This document shows, piece by piece, positions 1 through 6,146 of a DNA stretch of 6,295 nucleotides. The DNA comes from a bacterium. Its GTDB lineage: Bacteria > Elusimicrobiota > Elusimicrobia > UBA1565 > UBA9628. A program made the position numbers and the translations under genes. Every line of letters starts with the position of its first letter. Within the stretch, counting starts at the first letter, position 1. The notes beneath the pieces were generated by a model. That model saw only the letters and a list, made by a program, of their open reading frames with translations. It was not told the origin of the DNA and ran no database searches. Location: assembly GCA_021790955.1 (NCBI GenBank), contig JAJYFI010000105.1, forward strand, positions 1 to 6,295, read 5' to 3'.

Positions 1-912
1 CATCCCTCCACGCACGGCGTCTTTCAAGAGGGGCTTCGGCAGAACTGCCGTCTCGTCCACGACGCCGGGGGCCAGGTCTATCTCGATGGGGCGAATCTGA
101 ACGCCCTCGTCGGGATTTGCCGCGTGGGAGAGGTCGGGGCGGATGTGTGCCATCTCAACCTCCATAAAACCTTCTGCATTCCCCACGGCGGCGGCGGGCC
201 CGGGATGGGGCCCATCGCGGCGGCGAGGCACCTTGCGCCCTTTATGCCGCGCCACCCTCTCTCCCGCGTCGGCGCCAAGGGGTTGGGGGCCGTGTCCGCG
301 TCGGCGTTCGGCTCGGCGTCCATTCTGCCGATCTCCTGGCTCTACATCCGGCAGTTGGGCGGGGGCGGCCTCAGGCTCGCTTCCCAGGCCGCGATCCTCA
401 GCGCCAATTATGTGGCGCGGCGGCTCGGGAACCATTATCCCGTGCTCTATCGCGGGCGGGGAGGGCTGGTCGCCCATGAATGCCTTCTGGATCTCCGGAG
501 CTTCAAGGATTCCGCGGGCGTGACGGCCGAGGACGTGGCCAAACGGCTCATGGACTACGGCTTTCATGCGCCGACCCTCTCCTGGCCGGTGCCGGGGACG
601 TTGATGATCGAGCCGACCGAAAGCGAATCCAAGGAGGAAATCGACCGGTTTGTCGACGCCATGATCCTGATCCGCGGCGAGATTCGCGACATCGAGACGG
701 GACGATCCGACCGGGAGGACAACCCCCTGAAAAACGCGCCTCACACCGCGTTGATGATCGCTTCCGATGAATGGCGGCACCCCTATCCCCGCGAAAAGGC
801 GGCATACCCTGCGCCCTGGACGCGGGAGCGGAAGTTCTGGCCGTTCGTGGGACGCATCGACAACGCCTATGGGGATCGAAACCTCGTTTGCTCCTGTCCT
901 CCCTGGAGCTGA
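1..912 (+). CDS. gcvP: Glycine dehydrogenase (decarboxylating), P-protein, C-terminal part (5' end outside window)
   Basis: This is the PLP-dependent P-protein of the cytosolic glycine cleavage system. It decarboxylates glycine and passes the aminomethyl group to the lipoyl arm of the H-protein. The frame is open from base 1 and gives 303 residues ending at TGA 910-912. Family landmarks appear in order: a PSTHGVF segment at fragment residues 2-8, the DGAN motif at 29-32, and LNLHKTFCIPHGGGGPGMGP at 52-71. Within that last block Lys56 (codon 166-168) is the expected PLP Schiff-base lysine. FGSASILPISW, GFHAPT and EPTESESKEE follow, and the C-terminus has DRNLVCSCPP. That C-terminus matches the single-chain GcvP of about 950 residues, as in E. 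coli, rather than the split GcvPB subunit. About two thirds of the protein therefore lies upstream of the window. The reading frame is intact and no key residue is missing from the visible part. Confidence 0.97.
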   Translation, partial: HPSTHGVFQEGLRQNCRLVHDAGGQVYLDGANLNALVGICRVGEVGADVCHLNLHKTFCIPHGGGGPGMGPIAAARHLAPFMPRHPLSRVGAKGLGAVSASAFGSASILPISWLYIRQLGGGGLRLASQAAILSANYVARRLGNHYPVLYRGRGGLVAHECLLDLRSFKDSAGVTAEDVAKRLMDYGFHAPTLSWPVPGTLMIEPTESESKEEIDRFVDAMILIRGEIRDIETGRSDREDNPLKNAPHTALMIASDEWRHPYPREKAAYPAPWTRERKFWPFVGRIDNAYGDRNLVCSCPPWS

Positions 913-932
913 TCGGGCGATTAGCGGCGCGC

Positions 933-1328
933 ATGCCCGGCCCCCTCTCCTTCAGCAAGCTCGTCTTGATCGTCGACGACGACGACGGCTCGCTGGAGCT
1001 TCTGGAGTTTCTTGTGAAGTCCGAAGGCTTCATGGCGCAGGGCGCGATGGACGGCGCGACCGCCCTTGATAAAGTCAAGTCGCTCAAGCCCGACCTGGTC
1101 GTTCTCGACCTGATGCTGCCTCGTTACGGCGGCTTCGAGGTCCTCCGGCGCATGCAGCAGGATCGCGAGGCTTCGCGCATTCCCATCATTGTCGTCAGCG
1201 GCCGCTATACGGAGCCAATGACCGTGGAAGTCATCAAGCAAGAGCCCAACGTCAAGGATTTTTTCGCCAAACCCGTTCCCCAGGACCTCTTCAAGGCGGC
1301 TCTGCACCGCATCTTGCGACCTTCATGA
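933..1328 (+). CDS. Stand-alone response-regulator receiver domain protein
   Basis: A 131-residue protein consisting of only a CheY-like receiver (REC) domain; there is no DNA-binding or enzymatic output domain. The pocket is complete: acidic residues Asp15-Asp18 after the first strand (LVLIVDDDDG), phosphoacceptor Asp59 in VVLDLMLP, Ser89 at the Thr/Ser switch position (IIVVSG), and Lys113 in FFAKP, with Phe110 at the aromatic switch position. It should therefore be phosphorylatable and act by protein-protein contact, but the partner kinase and target are not in the window. The frame is open upstream to 771, but that stretch lies inside gcvP and does not resemble a receiver. ATG 933 puts the first strand at residues 10-14, as is usual. 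No good Shine-Dalgarno is seen; GGAG at 905-908 is too far away. The gene starts 20 bases after gcvP, and its stop overlaps the next start as ATGA. Confidence 0.9.
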   Translation: MPGPLSFSKLVLIVDDDDGSLELLEFLVKSEGFMAQGAMDGATALDKVKSLKPDLVVLDLMLPRYGGFEVLRRMQQDREASRIPIIVVSGRYTEPMTVEVIKQEPNVKDFFAKPVPQDLFKAALHRILRPS

Positions 1329-1783
1329 AGCTGCTGGCGAAAGCGGCTCTTGCCGCGATAGGGATCTGGGCGCTGGCCGCCGTTGTCGTATGGGTGGACT
1401 TGGGCCTGCGCGCGCGGGAAGCCTACGCGGAGGGGCTCAAATATATCGAGTGGGACAAGCATCCCGAGATCAAGGCCGCTTATTACGACGCCGAGCTCTC
1501 GTCCCGCCAGGCCCGGCTTGATCGGGAGTTCCAAGCGGGACGCGTGGCCCCGGACGCCTACAAGGCCAAGATGTCCCTGTTGCGATTCGAGCGCGACGAA
1601 CGGATCTCTGAGAGCTCTCTTAAATACGCCTACGTCTGGTTTCAAACGGGATGCGACCTCTTATCGCCGCCTCAAAGCCGCTGGGTGCGGCTCTGCTGCG
1701 GGAGGATGCCGACGACCTTGAAACGGTGGAAGACCGAGCTGAAGGTCCAGGGCGTTCCATTCGAAGACTATATGTTCGAGTAA
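1325..1783 (+). CDS. Small uncharacterised protein with one N-terminal membrane anchor
   Basis: I do not recognise this 152-residue protein. Residues about 4-26 are hydrophobic (alanine, valine, leucine and tryptophan rich, after two lysines) and look like a signal anchor or uncleaved signal peptide, so the rest is probably outside the cytoplasmic membrane. Residues about 28-102 are charged and predicted by eye to be largely helical, rich in Arg, Glu, Lys and Ala. The last 50 residues carry three cysteines (110, 124, 125) and several tryptophans, suggesting a small folded or disulfide-bearing tail. There is no lipobox cysteine near the anchor. Its ATG overlaps the stop of the receiver gene as ATGA, and the M50-like gene starts 8 bases after its TAA. 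Being a real gene is supported by the coupling on both sides and by the sensible membrane-protein layout. Function is unknown; a role with the downstream membrane protease-like protein is only inference from position. Confidence 0.75.
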   Translation: MKLLAKAALAAIGIWALAAVVVWVDLGLRAREAYAEGLKYIEWDKHPEIKAAYYDAELSSRQARLDREFQAGRVAPDAYKAKMSLLRFERDERISESSLKYAYVWFQTGCDLLSPPQSRWVRLCCGRMPTTLKRWKTELKVQGVPFEDYMFE

Positions 1784-1786
1784 GGA
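1782..1786 (+). promoter_or_regulatory. Shine-Dalgarno sequence for the M50-like gene
   Basis: AAGGA overlaps the TAA stop of the preceding gene and lies 5 bases before ATG 1792. It is one of only two clear Shine-Dalgarno sequences at gene starts in this window. It decides the start in favour of ATG 1792 over the in-frame ATG at 1801 (14 bases away) and over the upstream open frame, which runs inside the previous gene. Confidence 0.7.
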
Positions 1787-1791
1787 CTCCA

Positions 1792-2517
1792 ATGCGCGCC
1801 ATGCTGAAGCTTGCGCTCGGGGTATTCCTCCTTCCCACCGCCGTCGCCCTCTGGTTGGAGCTTTTGCGAGCGGCCTCGGGGCTGGCGGAGGCTCAGCGAG
1901 CGGCCGCTGTCCCTTTTTTCGGGGGCTTCATGTTCTACGGGCTCCTGTGGCTTTGGAGCCGCGCCGGCCGCGGGGCGGCCGCTCGTCGCGTCTCGTCGTT
2001 TTTCCGGGGGCTTTATGTTCTCGGCCATGAAACGGCTCATGCGGCCGCGGCCTGGGCCTTCGGCGGCCATGTCTATGAGTTCAAGGCGGGGCCTAGCGGC
2101 GGCCATGTGAAGCTTTCGCGTTCCAACGCGGTCGTGGCCCTCGCGCCGTATCTGGCGCCGGTGCCGGCGCTGGCGGCGCTCCTGGCGTTCCGGATCGCCG
2201 TTTGGCTGCGTCCAGATTGGAATTCGCTCCAAGCCTTGGCGGTCCTCATGGGGATCGGACTGTCCTTTCACCTCCTTGAGACCCTCTCGGCGGTGGGGGA
2301 CGTTTCCCAGCCGGACCTTCGCATGGCGGGAGGGGTGCTGTTTTCCCTCCCACTCATAGCTCTCGGCAACGCCGTCGTCGTGTTGGCCGCCCTGAAAGCC
2401 TTCTTCCCGCATTCCGTCGCTTTTATCGGCGTGCTGAAGGCCGCCGTTTTGGACGCGGCCTCCTTTTGGAAGGCCCTCGCCACGCGTTGGCGCTCTCCGT
2501 CCGCGAGAGCCAAGTAA
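1792..2517 (+). CDS. Putative M50-like membrane metallopeptidase (HExxH multi-pass protein)
   Basis: A 241-residue, very hydrophobic protein with about six candidate membrane segments (roughly 4-26, 40-56, 72-92, 112-138, 145-168 and 181-205). Segment three carries HETAH at residues 79-83, the zinc-binding HExxH motif with Glu80 as the expected catalytic base. It is followed by FGGHV (90-94) and GGHVKLS (103-109), which recall the GG-containing strand after the active-site helix of M50/site-2-protease-type enzymes. A later QPDL at 173-176 offers Asp175 as a possible third zinc ligand; the canonical NPDG motif of classical S2P/RseP is not present. No PDZ or CBS domain is seen. If active, it would cut substrates within or near the membrane; the substrate is unknown. 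It sits between an anchored small protein and an AsmA-like envelope gene. The M50-like fold is a motif-based call, and loss of protease activity cannot be excluded. Confidence 0.75.
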   Translation: MRAMLKLALGVFLLPTAVALWLELLRAASGLAEAQRAAAVPFFGGFMFYGLLWLWSRAGRGAAARRVSSFFRGLYVLGHETAHAAAAWAFGGHVYEFKAGPSGGHVKLSRSNAVVALAPYLAPVPALAALLAFRIAVWLRPDWNSLQALAVLMGIGLSFHLLETLSAVGDVSQPDLRMAGGVLFSLPLIALGNAVVVLAALKAFFPHSVAFIGVLKAAVLDAASFWKALATRWRSPSARAK

Positions 2518-2531
2518 AGTAAAATCGCGGG

Positions 2532-4757
2532 ATGAGGCACGCTCCCCTTCGCCGCCTTCTTGTCGCGGCAAAAATAGTCCTGGGAGCTCTTCTCGGCCTC
2601 GCCGTTCTTGCGACGATCGCCTTCTTCGCGGCTTACGGCTATTTGGAGCGGATGGCGACCCCGGAACGGCTGAGGGCGACGATCACGGAGGGCCTCGGCC
2701 GCGCGCTGGGAAGGCCGGTCAAAGTCTCGGGGGCCATCGTGACCCCGCGGGGATTGAGAATTCGCGGGCTCGTTGTTTACGCGTCGGAGGGAGGGGCCCC
2801 CATTTTTCGAAGCCGATCGGCTCTCGTGACCGTGAGCGTCTCCTCCCTCCTAAGAGAGAGACGGATCCGGTTTGCGACGCTGGCGCTCGACGGGCCGGAT
2901 CTCAATTGGCCCGCCGGCGGGTGGAAGCGGTCCCAGGGAGCGACGGAGAGCGGGCCTTTCACCGCGGCCTCGCAACGCCTCGCCGGCCTGCCCGTTGTAT
3001 GGTCGGTGGAGCGCGTGCGCGTCGATAACGGGGCGGCCCGCTTCCAAAGCCGGGAGGGCGGCTCCGTCTTCAACATCACGAATCTTCGCTTCGTCGCGGG
3101 GCCCTTCCGGGCCTCGGGCCGTCTTCCGTTCGATTGGAGCTCCGATTTTGAATGGCGCGACGAGGGAATCCGGTTGGAGGCGGGGGGGCGGGGCAAAGGC
3201 GTCATCGACGCGCCGGCCCTCGATTGGCGGCGAATGAGCATTGAGGGCCGGGACATGGTGCTCCGTGTCGCCGGGGCGGGCGATTTCAAGGGCTCAGCCA
3301 AGCTCCAGGGGTTTCCTGACCCCGTCATCAGCCTCGAGGCCGAGTCTCCCGCATTTTCGGTCAATCTGCCTCGAGGCTGGCTCGGGAGGGCGAATCGCGC
3401 GGCTTTTCCTCCCGCCTCCTGGATCGGGCAGGCGCAGTGGCGCGACAAGGTCCTGCGCGTGGACCGTTTGACGGCGCGTTTCCCGCAGGCCCAGCTTCAA
3501 GGGAAGGGCCTTTTGGACGATTCCGGAGACACGCTTCGCTGGCGCGGGCACGCCGAAATGGAGACGGCCTCGGTCAAGAGCCTGGCGGCCCTTGTTTCGC
3601 CGCCTTTCCGCGGCATCGTGGACGGAAGCGCGCGCTTTTCCGCGACATTGATGGGGGAAGGACCTCGCTGGTCCGTCCCTTCCGCGAGCCTTGAATGGGA
3701 CGGAGCCCGGCTCGCGACGCCTGATTTCGACGTCCTGCGCGCGGACGTGAAGGCGCGGTCGCAGGATCATCTGGCGACGATCGACTGGTCCGTTTCCAAG
3801 GGCACGGTCCGGTGGCTCGACGAGCTTTTCCGGGGCATCCGCGGCACGGCGGTGCTGAAAGGGCGGAGCCTTTCCGTCGAGGGGCTCCATTTCCGATGGG
3901 GAAGGGCGGCGGCGCGCTTGGCCGGCCGGCTCATGGGGCTGCCGCGGACGTCCCGGATCGCCGTGACGGGGTTGATCGACCGCCTTGATTGGGAAAAGGC
4001 GGCGTCCCTCGCCGAGCGGATCGTGGAGCATTTCGGTTCTCCTCGCGCCAATCCCTATCTGGGAGCGGGGGATGAGGATGAGGCCTGGGTCAAGGCCTTT
4101 AAATACAGCCTGCCGCGCAGCTTCCCGGCTTTGTCGGGGGATCTGCGGATTTCGAACATCGGCGGCAAGGACTTCTCGATCGATCGCGCGGCTCTCCGCT
4201 GGTCGATGGCCGGCCTGACGCCCGCCTTGCGGGCGTTGAACGGTTCTCTTGCCGCGACCCTCGGTCCCGGACGCGTCGGCGACATTAAAAGTGTCCAGGA
4301 GTCGAGCAAAATTCTTAAAATACTTTTCTTGCCTTACATCTATATGTACCGGTTGAACCATTTAGCGATCTTCAACGCCGCGACCGCGTACCCGCGCGGC
4401 TTCGCGTTCAGCCGCATCGGCGCCGATTACATCGTGCGCCGGGGACGCGTCGACAGCCGATACTTCTACGTGCAAAGCCCCGAGTTCACGGCCTTCGCCG
4501 ACGGTTCGGCCGATCTGGCCAACGAGACGGTGGACTTGAGAGTCCTGACCCAGCTGACCCACTACCGGGCGCCGCTTCCCGAATATCTGGTCGACGAGGA
4601 AGGCCGGCCGGCGATTTCCTTCCGTGTCCGCGGCAATCTCAACCATCCCAACATCGACCTGGATCTCAAGAAAATGGGCGCTCACGAGGTCGAGGGGGCG
4701 ATCGCCCGGGTGAAGCGAGGAGCCCGGAGCGCTTCCCGCCGCCGGTCCTCGCCATGA
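2532..4757 (+). CDS. AsmA-like envelope protein
   Basis: A 741-residue protein with an AsmA-type layout. A short basic N-terminus is followed by one membrane anchor at about residues 11-38. Next comes an AsmA-like N-terminal segment at about 43-83 (helix, then GRPVKVSG and a beta strand). A long region rich in alternating beta strands with G-x-hydrophobic patterns follows. At about 560-715 there is an AsmA-like C-terminal region, including FSRIGADYIVRRGRV (625-639), an SPEFTAFADGSADL stretch and RVRGNLNHPNIDLDL. Family members are inner-membrane-anchored periplasmic proteins related to the TamB/YhdP group, linked to outer-membrane assembly and phospholipid transport between membranes; that role here is by family analogy. 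The tail after about residue 715 is short, basic and Ser/Arg rich. The start is ATG 2532, 14 bases after the M50-like stop. An in-frame TAA at 2520-2522 rules out any earlier start, and the next ATG (2652) would lose the anchor. The stop overlaps pyrE as ATGA. Confidence 0.88.
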   Translation: MRHAPLRRLLVAAKIVLGALLGLAVLATIAFFAAYGYLERMATPERLRATITEGLGRALGRPVKVSGAIVTPRGLRIRGLVVYASEGGAPIFRSRSALVTVSVSSLLRERRIRFATLALDGPDLNWPAGGWKRSQGATESGPFTAASQRLAGLPVVWSVERVRVDNGAARFQSREGGSVFNITNLRFVAGPFRASGRLPFDWSSDFEWRDEGIRLEAGGRGKGVIDAPALDWRRMSIEGRDMVLRVAGAGDFKGSAKLQGFPDPVISLEAESPAFSVNLPRGWLGRANRAAFPPASWIGQAQWRDKVLRVDRLTARFPQAQLQGKGLLDDSGDTLRWRGHAEMETASVKSLAALVSPPFRGIVDGSARFSATLMGEGPRWSVPSASLEWDGARLATPDFDVLRADVKARSQDHLATIDWSVSKGTVRWLDELFRGIRGTAVLKGRSLSVEGLHFRWGRAAARLAGRLMGLPRTSRIAVTGLIDRLDWEKAASLAERIVEHFGSPRANPYLGAGDEDEAWVKAFKYSLPRSFPALSGDLRISNIGGKDFSIDRAALRWSMAGLTPALRALNGSLAATLGPGRVGDIKSVQESSKILKILFLPYIYMYRLNHLAIFNAATAYPRGFAFSRIGADYIVRRGRVDSRYFYVQSPEFTAFADGSADLANETVDLRVLTQLTHYRAPLPEYLVDEEGRPAISFRVRGNLNHPNIDLDLKKMGAHEVEGAIARVKRGARSASRRRSSP

Positions 4758-5350
4758 CCGCGATGCACAAGACGGACGCCCTGGGGCTTCTTGAAGAGCA
4801 CGGCGCCATCATCCCGGGGCATTTCCAGCTCTCCGGCGGCCTTCACACGCCGGTCTACATCCAGATGTCGCTCGTCCTCCAGTACCCTCACGTGGCCCGC
4901 AAAATATCGAAGGCCTTGGCGGCGAAGTTCCCGCAGCCCGTCGATGTCGTGGTGACGCCCGGGGCGGCTTCCTTGGTGCTCGGGCAGGAGCTGGCGCGCC
5001 TCAAGAAATGCCGGGCCATCTTCGCGGAACGATCGAGCGGCTCGATGGCTTTTAAGCGGGATTTTAAAATCGACCGGGGAGAGCGCGTTCTGGTCGCGGT
5101 GGATGTCCTGACGACCGGGCGCCTGACCGGGGAGCTGGCGGGCCTCGCTCTCGCCTACGGCGCGAACGTGGTGGGCGTCGGCGCCGTCGTCGACCGATCG
5201 AGCTCGGCCCTCGCGCTCGCGATGCCGGTGCGCACGCTGGTGAGCTACCCGCTCGAGGTGTATTCCCAGAATGCCTGCGCGCAGTGCCGCCTGGGCGTGC
5301 CTTTGACGGAGCTGAGCCGGATCTCCTCCGGCGGCCAAGAGGGCGAGTAG
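4754..5350 (+). CDS. pyrE: Thermus-type orotate phosphoribosyltransferase family protein (PyrE-like, altered PRPP site)
   Basis: A 198-residue phosphoribosyltransferase-fold protein. Orotate PRTases join orotate to PRPP to make OMP in pyrimidine synthesis. The N-terminal hood motif GHFQLSGGLHTPVYIQ (22-37), VVVTPG (66-70 region), IFAER (89-93), VDVLTTG (116-122), GVGAVVDR (141-148) and CAQCRLGVPL (175-184) line up throughout with the Thermus-type PyrE subfamily, including the paired C-terminal cysteines. However, several positions expected to bind PRPP or pyrophosphate differ. The first acid of the PRPP signature is Val116 (only Asp117 remains), the Ser/Thr after TTG is Leu124, the GG of the pyrophosphate loop is replaced by Ala-Ser near 72-73, and a usual Lys is Arg93. 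It may be a divergent but active PyrE, a related PRTase or a non-catalytic paralogue. ATG 4754 overlaps the AsmA-like stop; ATG 4763 is an alternative. No nearby Shine-Dalgarno is seen. Confidence 0.82.
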   Translation: MTAMHKTDALGLLEEHGAIIPGHFQLSGGLHTPVYIQMSLVLQYPHVARKISKALAAKFPQPVDVVVTPGAASLVLGQELARLKKCRAIFAERSSGSMAFKRDFKIDRGERVLVAVDVLTTGRLTGELAGLALAYGANVVGVGAVVDRSSSALALAMPVRTLVSYPLEVYSQNACAQCRLGVPLTELSRISSGGQEGE

Positions 5351-5364
5351 CCCGGCTTCCGGGC
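5350..5364 (+). other. Short GC hairpin after pyrE (possible weak terminator or attenuator)
   Basis: GCCCGG (5350-5355), loop CTT, then CCGGGC (5359-5364) form a perfect 6-bp stem beginning on the last base of the pyrE stop codon. It is followed by a poor T-run (CTTGTTTCG), so it is at most a weak intrinsic terminator. In a GC-rich genome a 6-bp stem can also arise by chance. Confidence 0.35.
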
Positions 5365-5381
5365 GCTTGTTTCGATCGCGC

Positions 5382-6146
5382 ATGGGACCCATCGTCCTCC
5401 TTACCGATTTTGGCCTCAAAGATCCCTATGTCGGCGTCATGAAGGGCGTGATCGCGGGGATCGCCCCGCGGGCCACGGTCATCGACCTCAGCCACGGCGT
5501 TCCCCGCCACGATGTCCGGGCCGCGGCTTTCTGCCTGCGCACGAGCGCGCGATTTTTCCCGCCCGAGTCGATCTTCGTCGCCGTCGTGGATCCGGGCGTG
5601 GGCGGCGGCCGGAAAATCCTTTGGGCGCGCAGCGGAGACAGCCACTTCCTCGCTCCGGACAATGGCGCTCTCGCGTGGCTGGAGGCGTCCCCGGCGGAAT
5701 TCCGAGAGGTTCTGCCGAAGCGGTCGGGGCTCGTCCAGGTCAGCACGACTTTCCACGGCCGGGACGTTTTCGCTCCGGCGGCCGCCAGGCTGTGGCAGGG
5801 CGAGCCGCCCGCGCGCTTGGGACCCTCGGTTAAGCCTTCCATCTGGCCGGAGTTCCCGACGCCCCGGCGCTCCAAGGGCCGGATCGCCGGCGAAGTGCTT
5901 TATGTGGACGGTTTCGGCAACACGGTGACCAACATGAAGTCGTCGCTTGTCGGGCCGGAAAGCCGCGTCGTCTTCCGCGGTCGGGATCTGGGGCGCCTTT
6001 TGGGAACCTATTCCGAGGCGCCGCCAAAGGGGCCTTGCGCGGTCGCCGCTTCGAGCGGCTACGTGGAGCTGGCGCTTCGCGAAGGAAGCTTCGCCGAGGA
6101 GCGCCGGGTCCGAATCGGAGAGAAAGTTGAAATCCGCGGGGCCTGA
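5382..6146 (+). CDS. S-adenosyl-L-methionine hydrolase (SAM hydroxide adenosyltransferase, DUF62 family)
   Basis: A 254-residue cytosolic enzyme of the family that includes SAM hydroxide adenosyltransferases and the related fluorinase and chlorinase (SalL). It is expected to split SAM into adenosine and methionine using water. Motifs in order: LLTDFG (6-11) with Asp9 at the ribose-binding position, DPYVGVMKG (14-22), DLSHGVPRHD (35-44), VDPGVGGGR (69-77), APDNGAL (91-97), TFHGRDVFAPAAA (123-135) and DGFGNTVTN (176-184). Asp70, Arg77 and His125 match the Asp-Arg-His triad described for the water-using members. I see no long insertion of the fluorinase kind, so halogenase activity is unlikely. 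The start is ATG 5382, which places the first strand right at the N-terminus as usual; TTG 5367 is in frame but adds five residues without a supporting ribosome site. It follows pyrE by 31 bases and overlaps the next gene by 20. Confidence 0.93.
   Translation: MGPIVLLTDFGLKDPYVGVMKGVIAGIAPRATVIDLSHGVPRHDVRAAAFCLRTSARFFPPESIFVAVVDPGVGGGRKILWARSGDSHFLAPDNGALAWLEASPAEFREVLPKRSGLVQVSTTFHGRDVFAPAAARLWQGEPPARLGPSVKPSIWPEFPTPRRSKGRIAGEVLYVDGFGNTVTNMKSSLVGPESRVVFRGRDLGRLLGTYSEAPPKGPCAVAASSGYVELALREGSFAEERRVRIGEKVEIRGA
6117..6120 (+). promoter_or_regulatory. Shine-Dalgarno sequence supporting a TTG start at 6127
   Basis: GGAG lies 6 bases before TTG 6127, inside the end of the SAM hydrolase gene. Its good spacing favours TTG 6127 as the methyltransferase start over GTG 6166, which has no comparable site and would leave little residue before the conserved RVRLKAREEERLL segment. 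Confidence 0.55.

Noticed and set aside
771..932. Upstream extension of the receiver protein to ATG 771
   Set aside because: This stretch is inside gcvP in another frame, does not resemble a receiver, and would place the first strand some 60 residues in.
1900..2048. Three copies of the palindrome GCGGCCGC within 150 bases (1900, 1975, 2041)
   Set aside because: They fall in different codon contexts of an Ala/Arg-rich GC-rich gene with no constant spacing, so they are best explained by composition.
2512..2525. AT-rich AAGTAAAGTAAAAT with a TAAAAT -10-like hexamer before the AsmA-like gene
   Set aside because: No -35-like element sits at a suitable distance; it is mostly the stop codon context of the previous gene. 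An internal promoter is possible but unsupported.
1768..2571. Minus-strand open frame of 267 codons opposite the M50-like gene
   Set aside because: The product is low-complexity Arg/Gly-rich without membrane segments or motifs, while the plus strand has HExxH, membrane segments and a Shine-Dalgarno.
3294..4361. Long open frame of 355 codons on the minus strand
   Set aside because: It lies wholly antisense to the AsmA-like gene, its product is Arg/Pro/Gly-rich with no recognisable motif, and such frames are common opposite GC-rich genes.
5367..5381. TTG 5367 as the start of the SAM hydrolase
   Set aside because: It adds only MFRSR, has no ribosome site, and family proteins begin right before the LLTDFG strand, which fits ATG 5382.
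5064..5756. Minus-strand open frame spanning pyrE and the SAM hydrolase gene
   Set aside because: It crosses two convincing plus-strand genes and encodes an Arg-rich composition typical of a GC-rich shadow frame.
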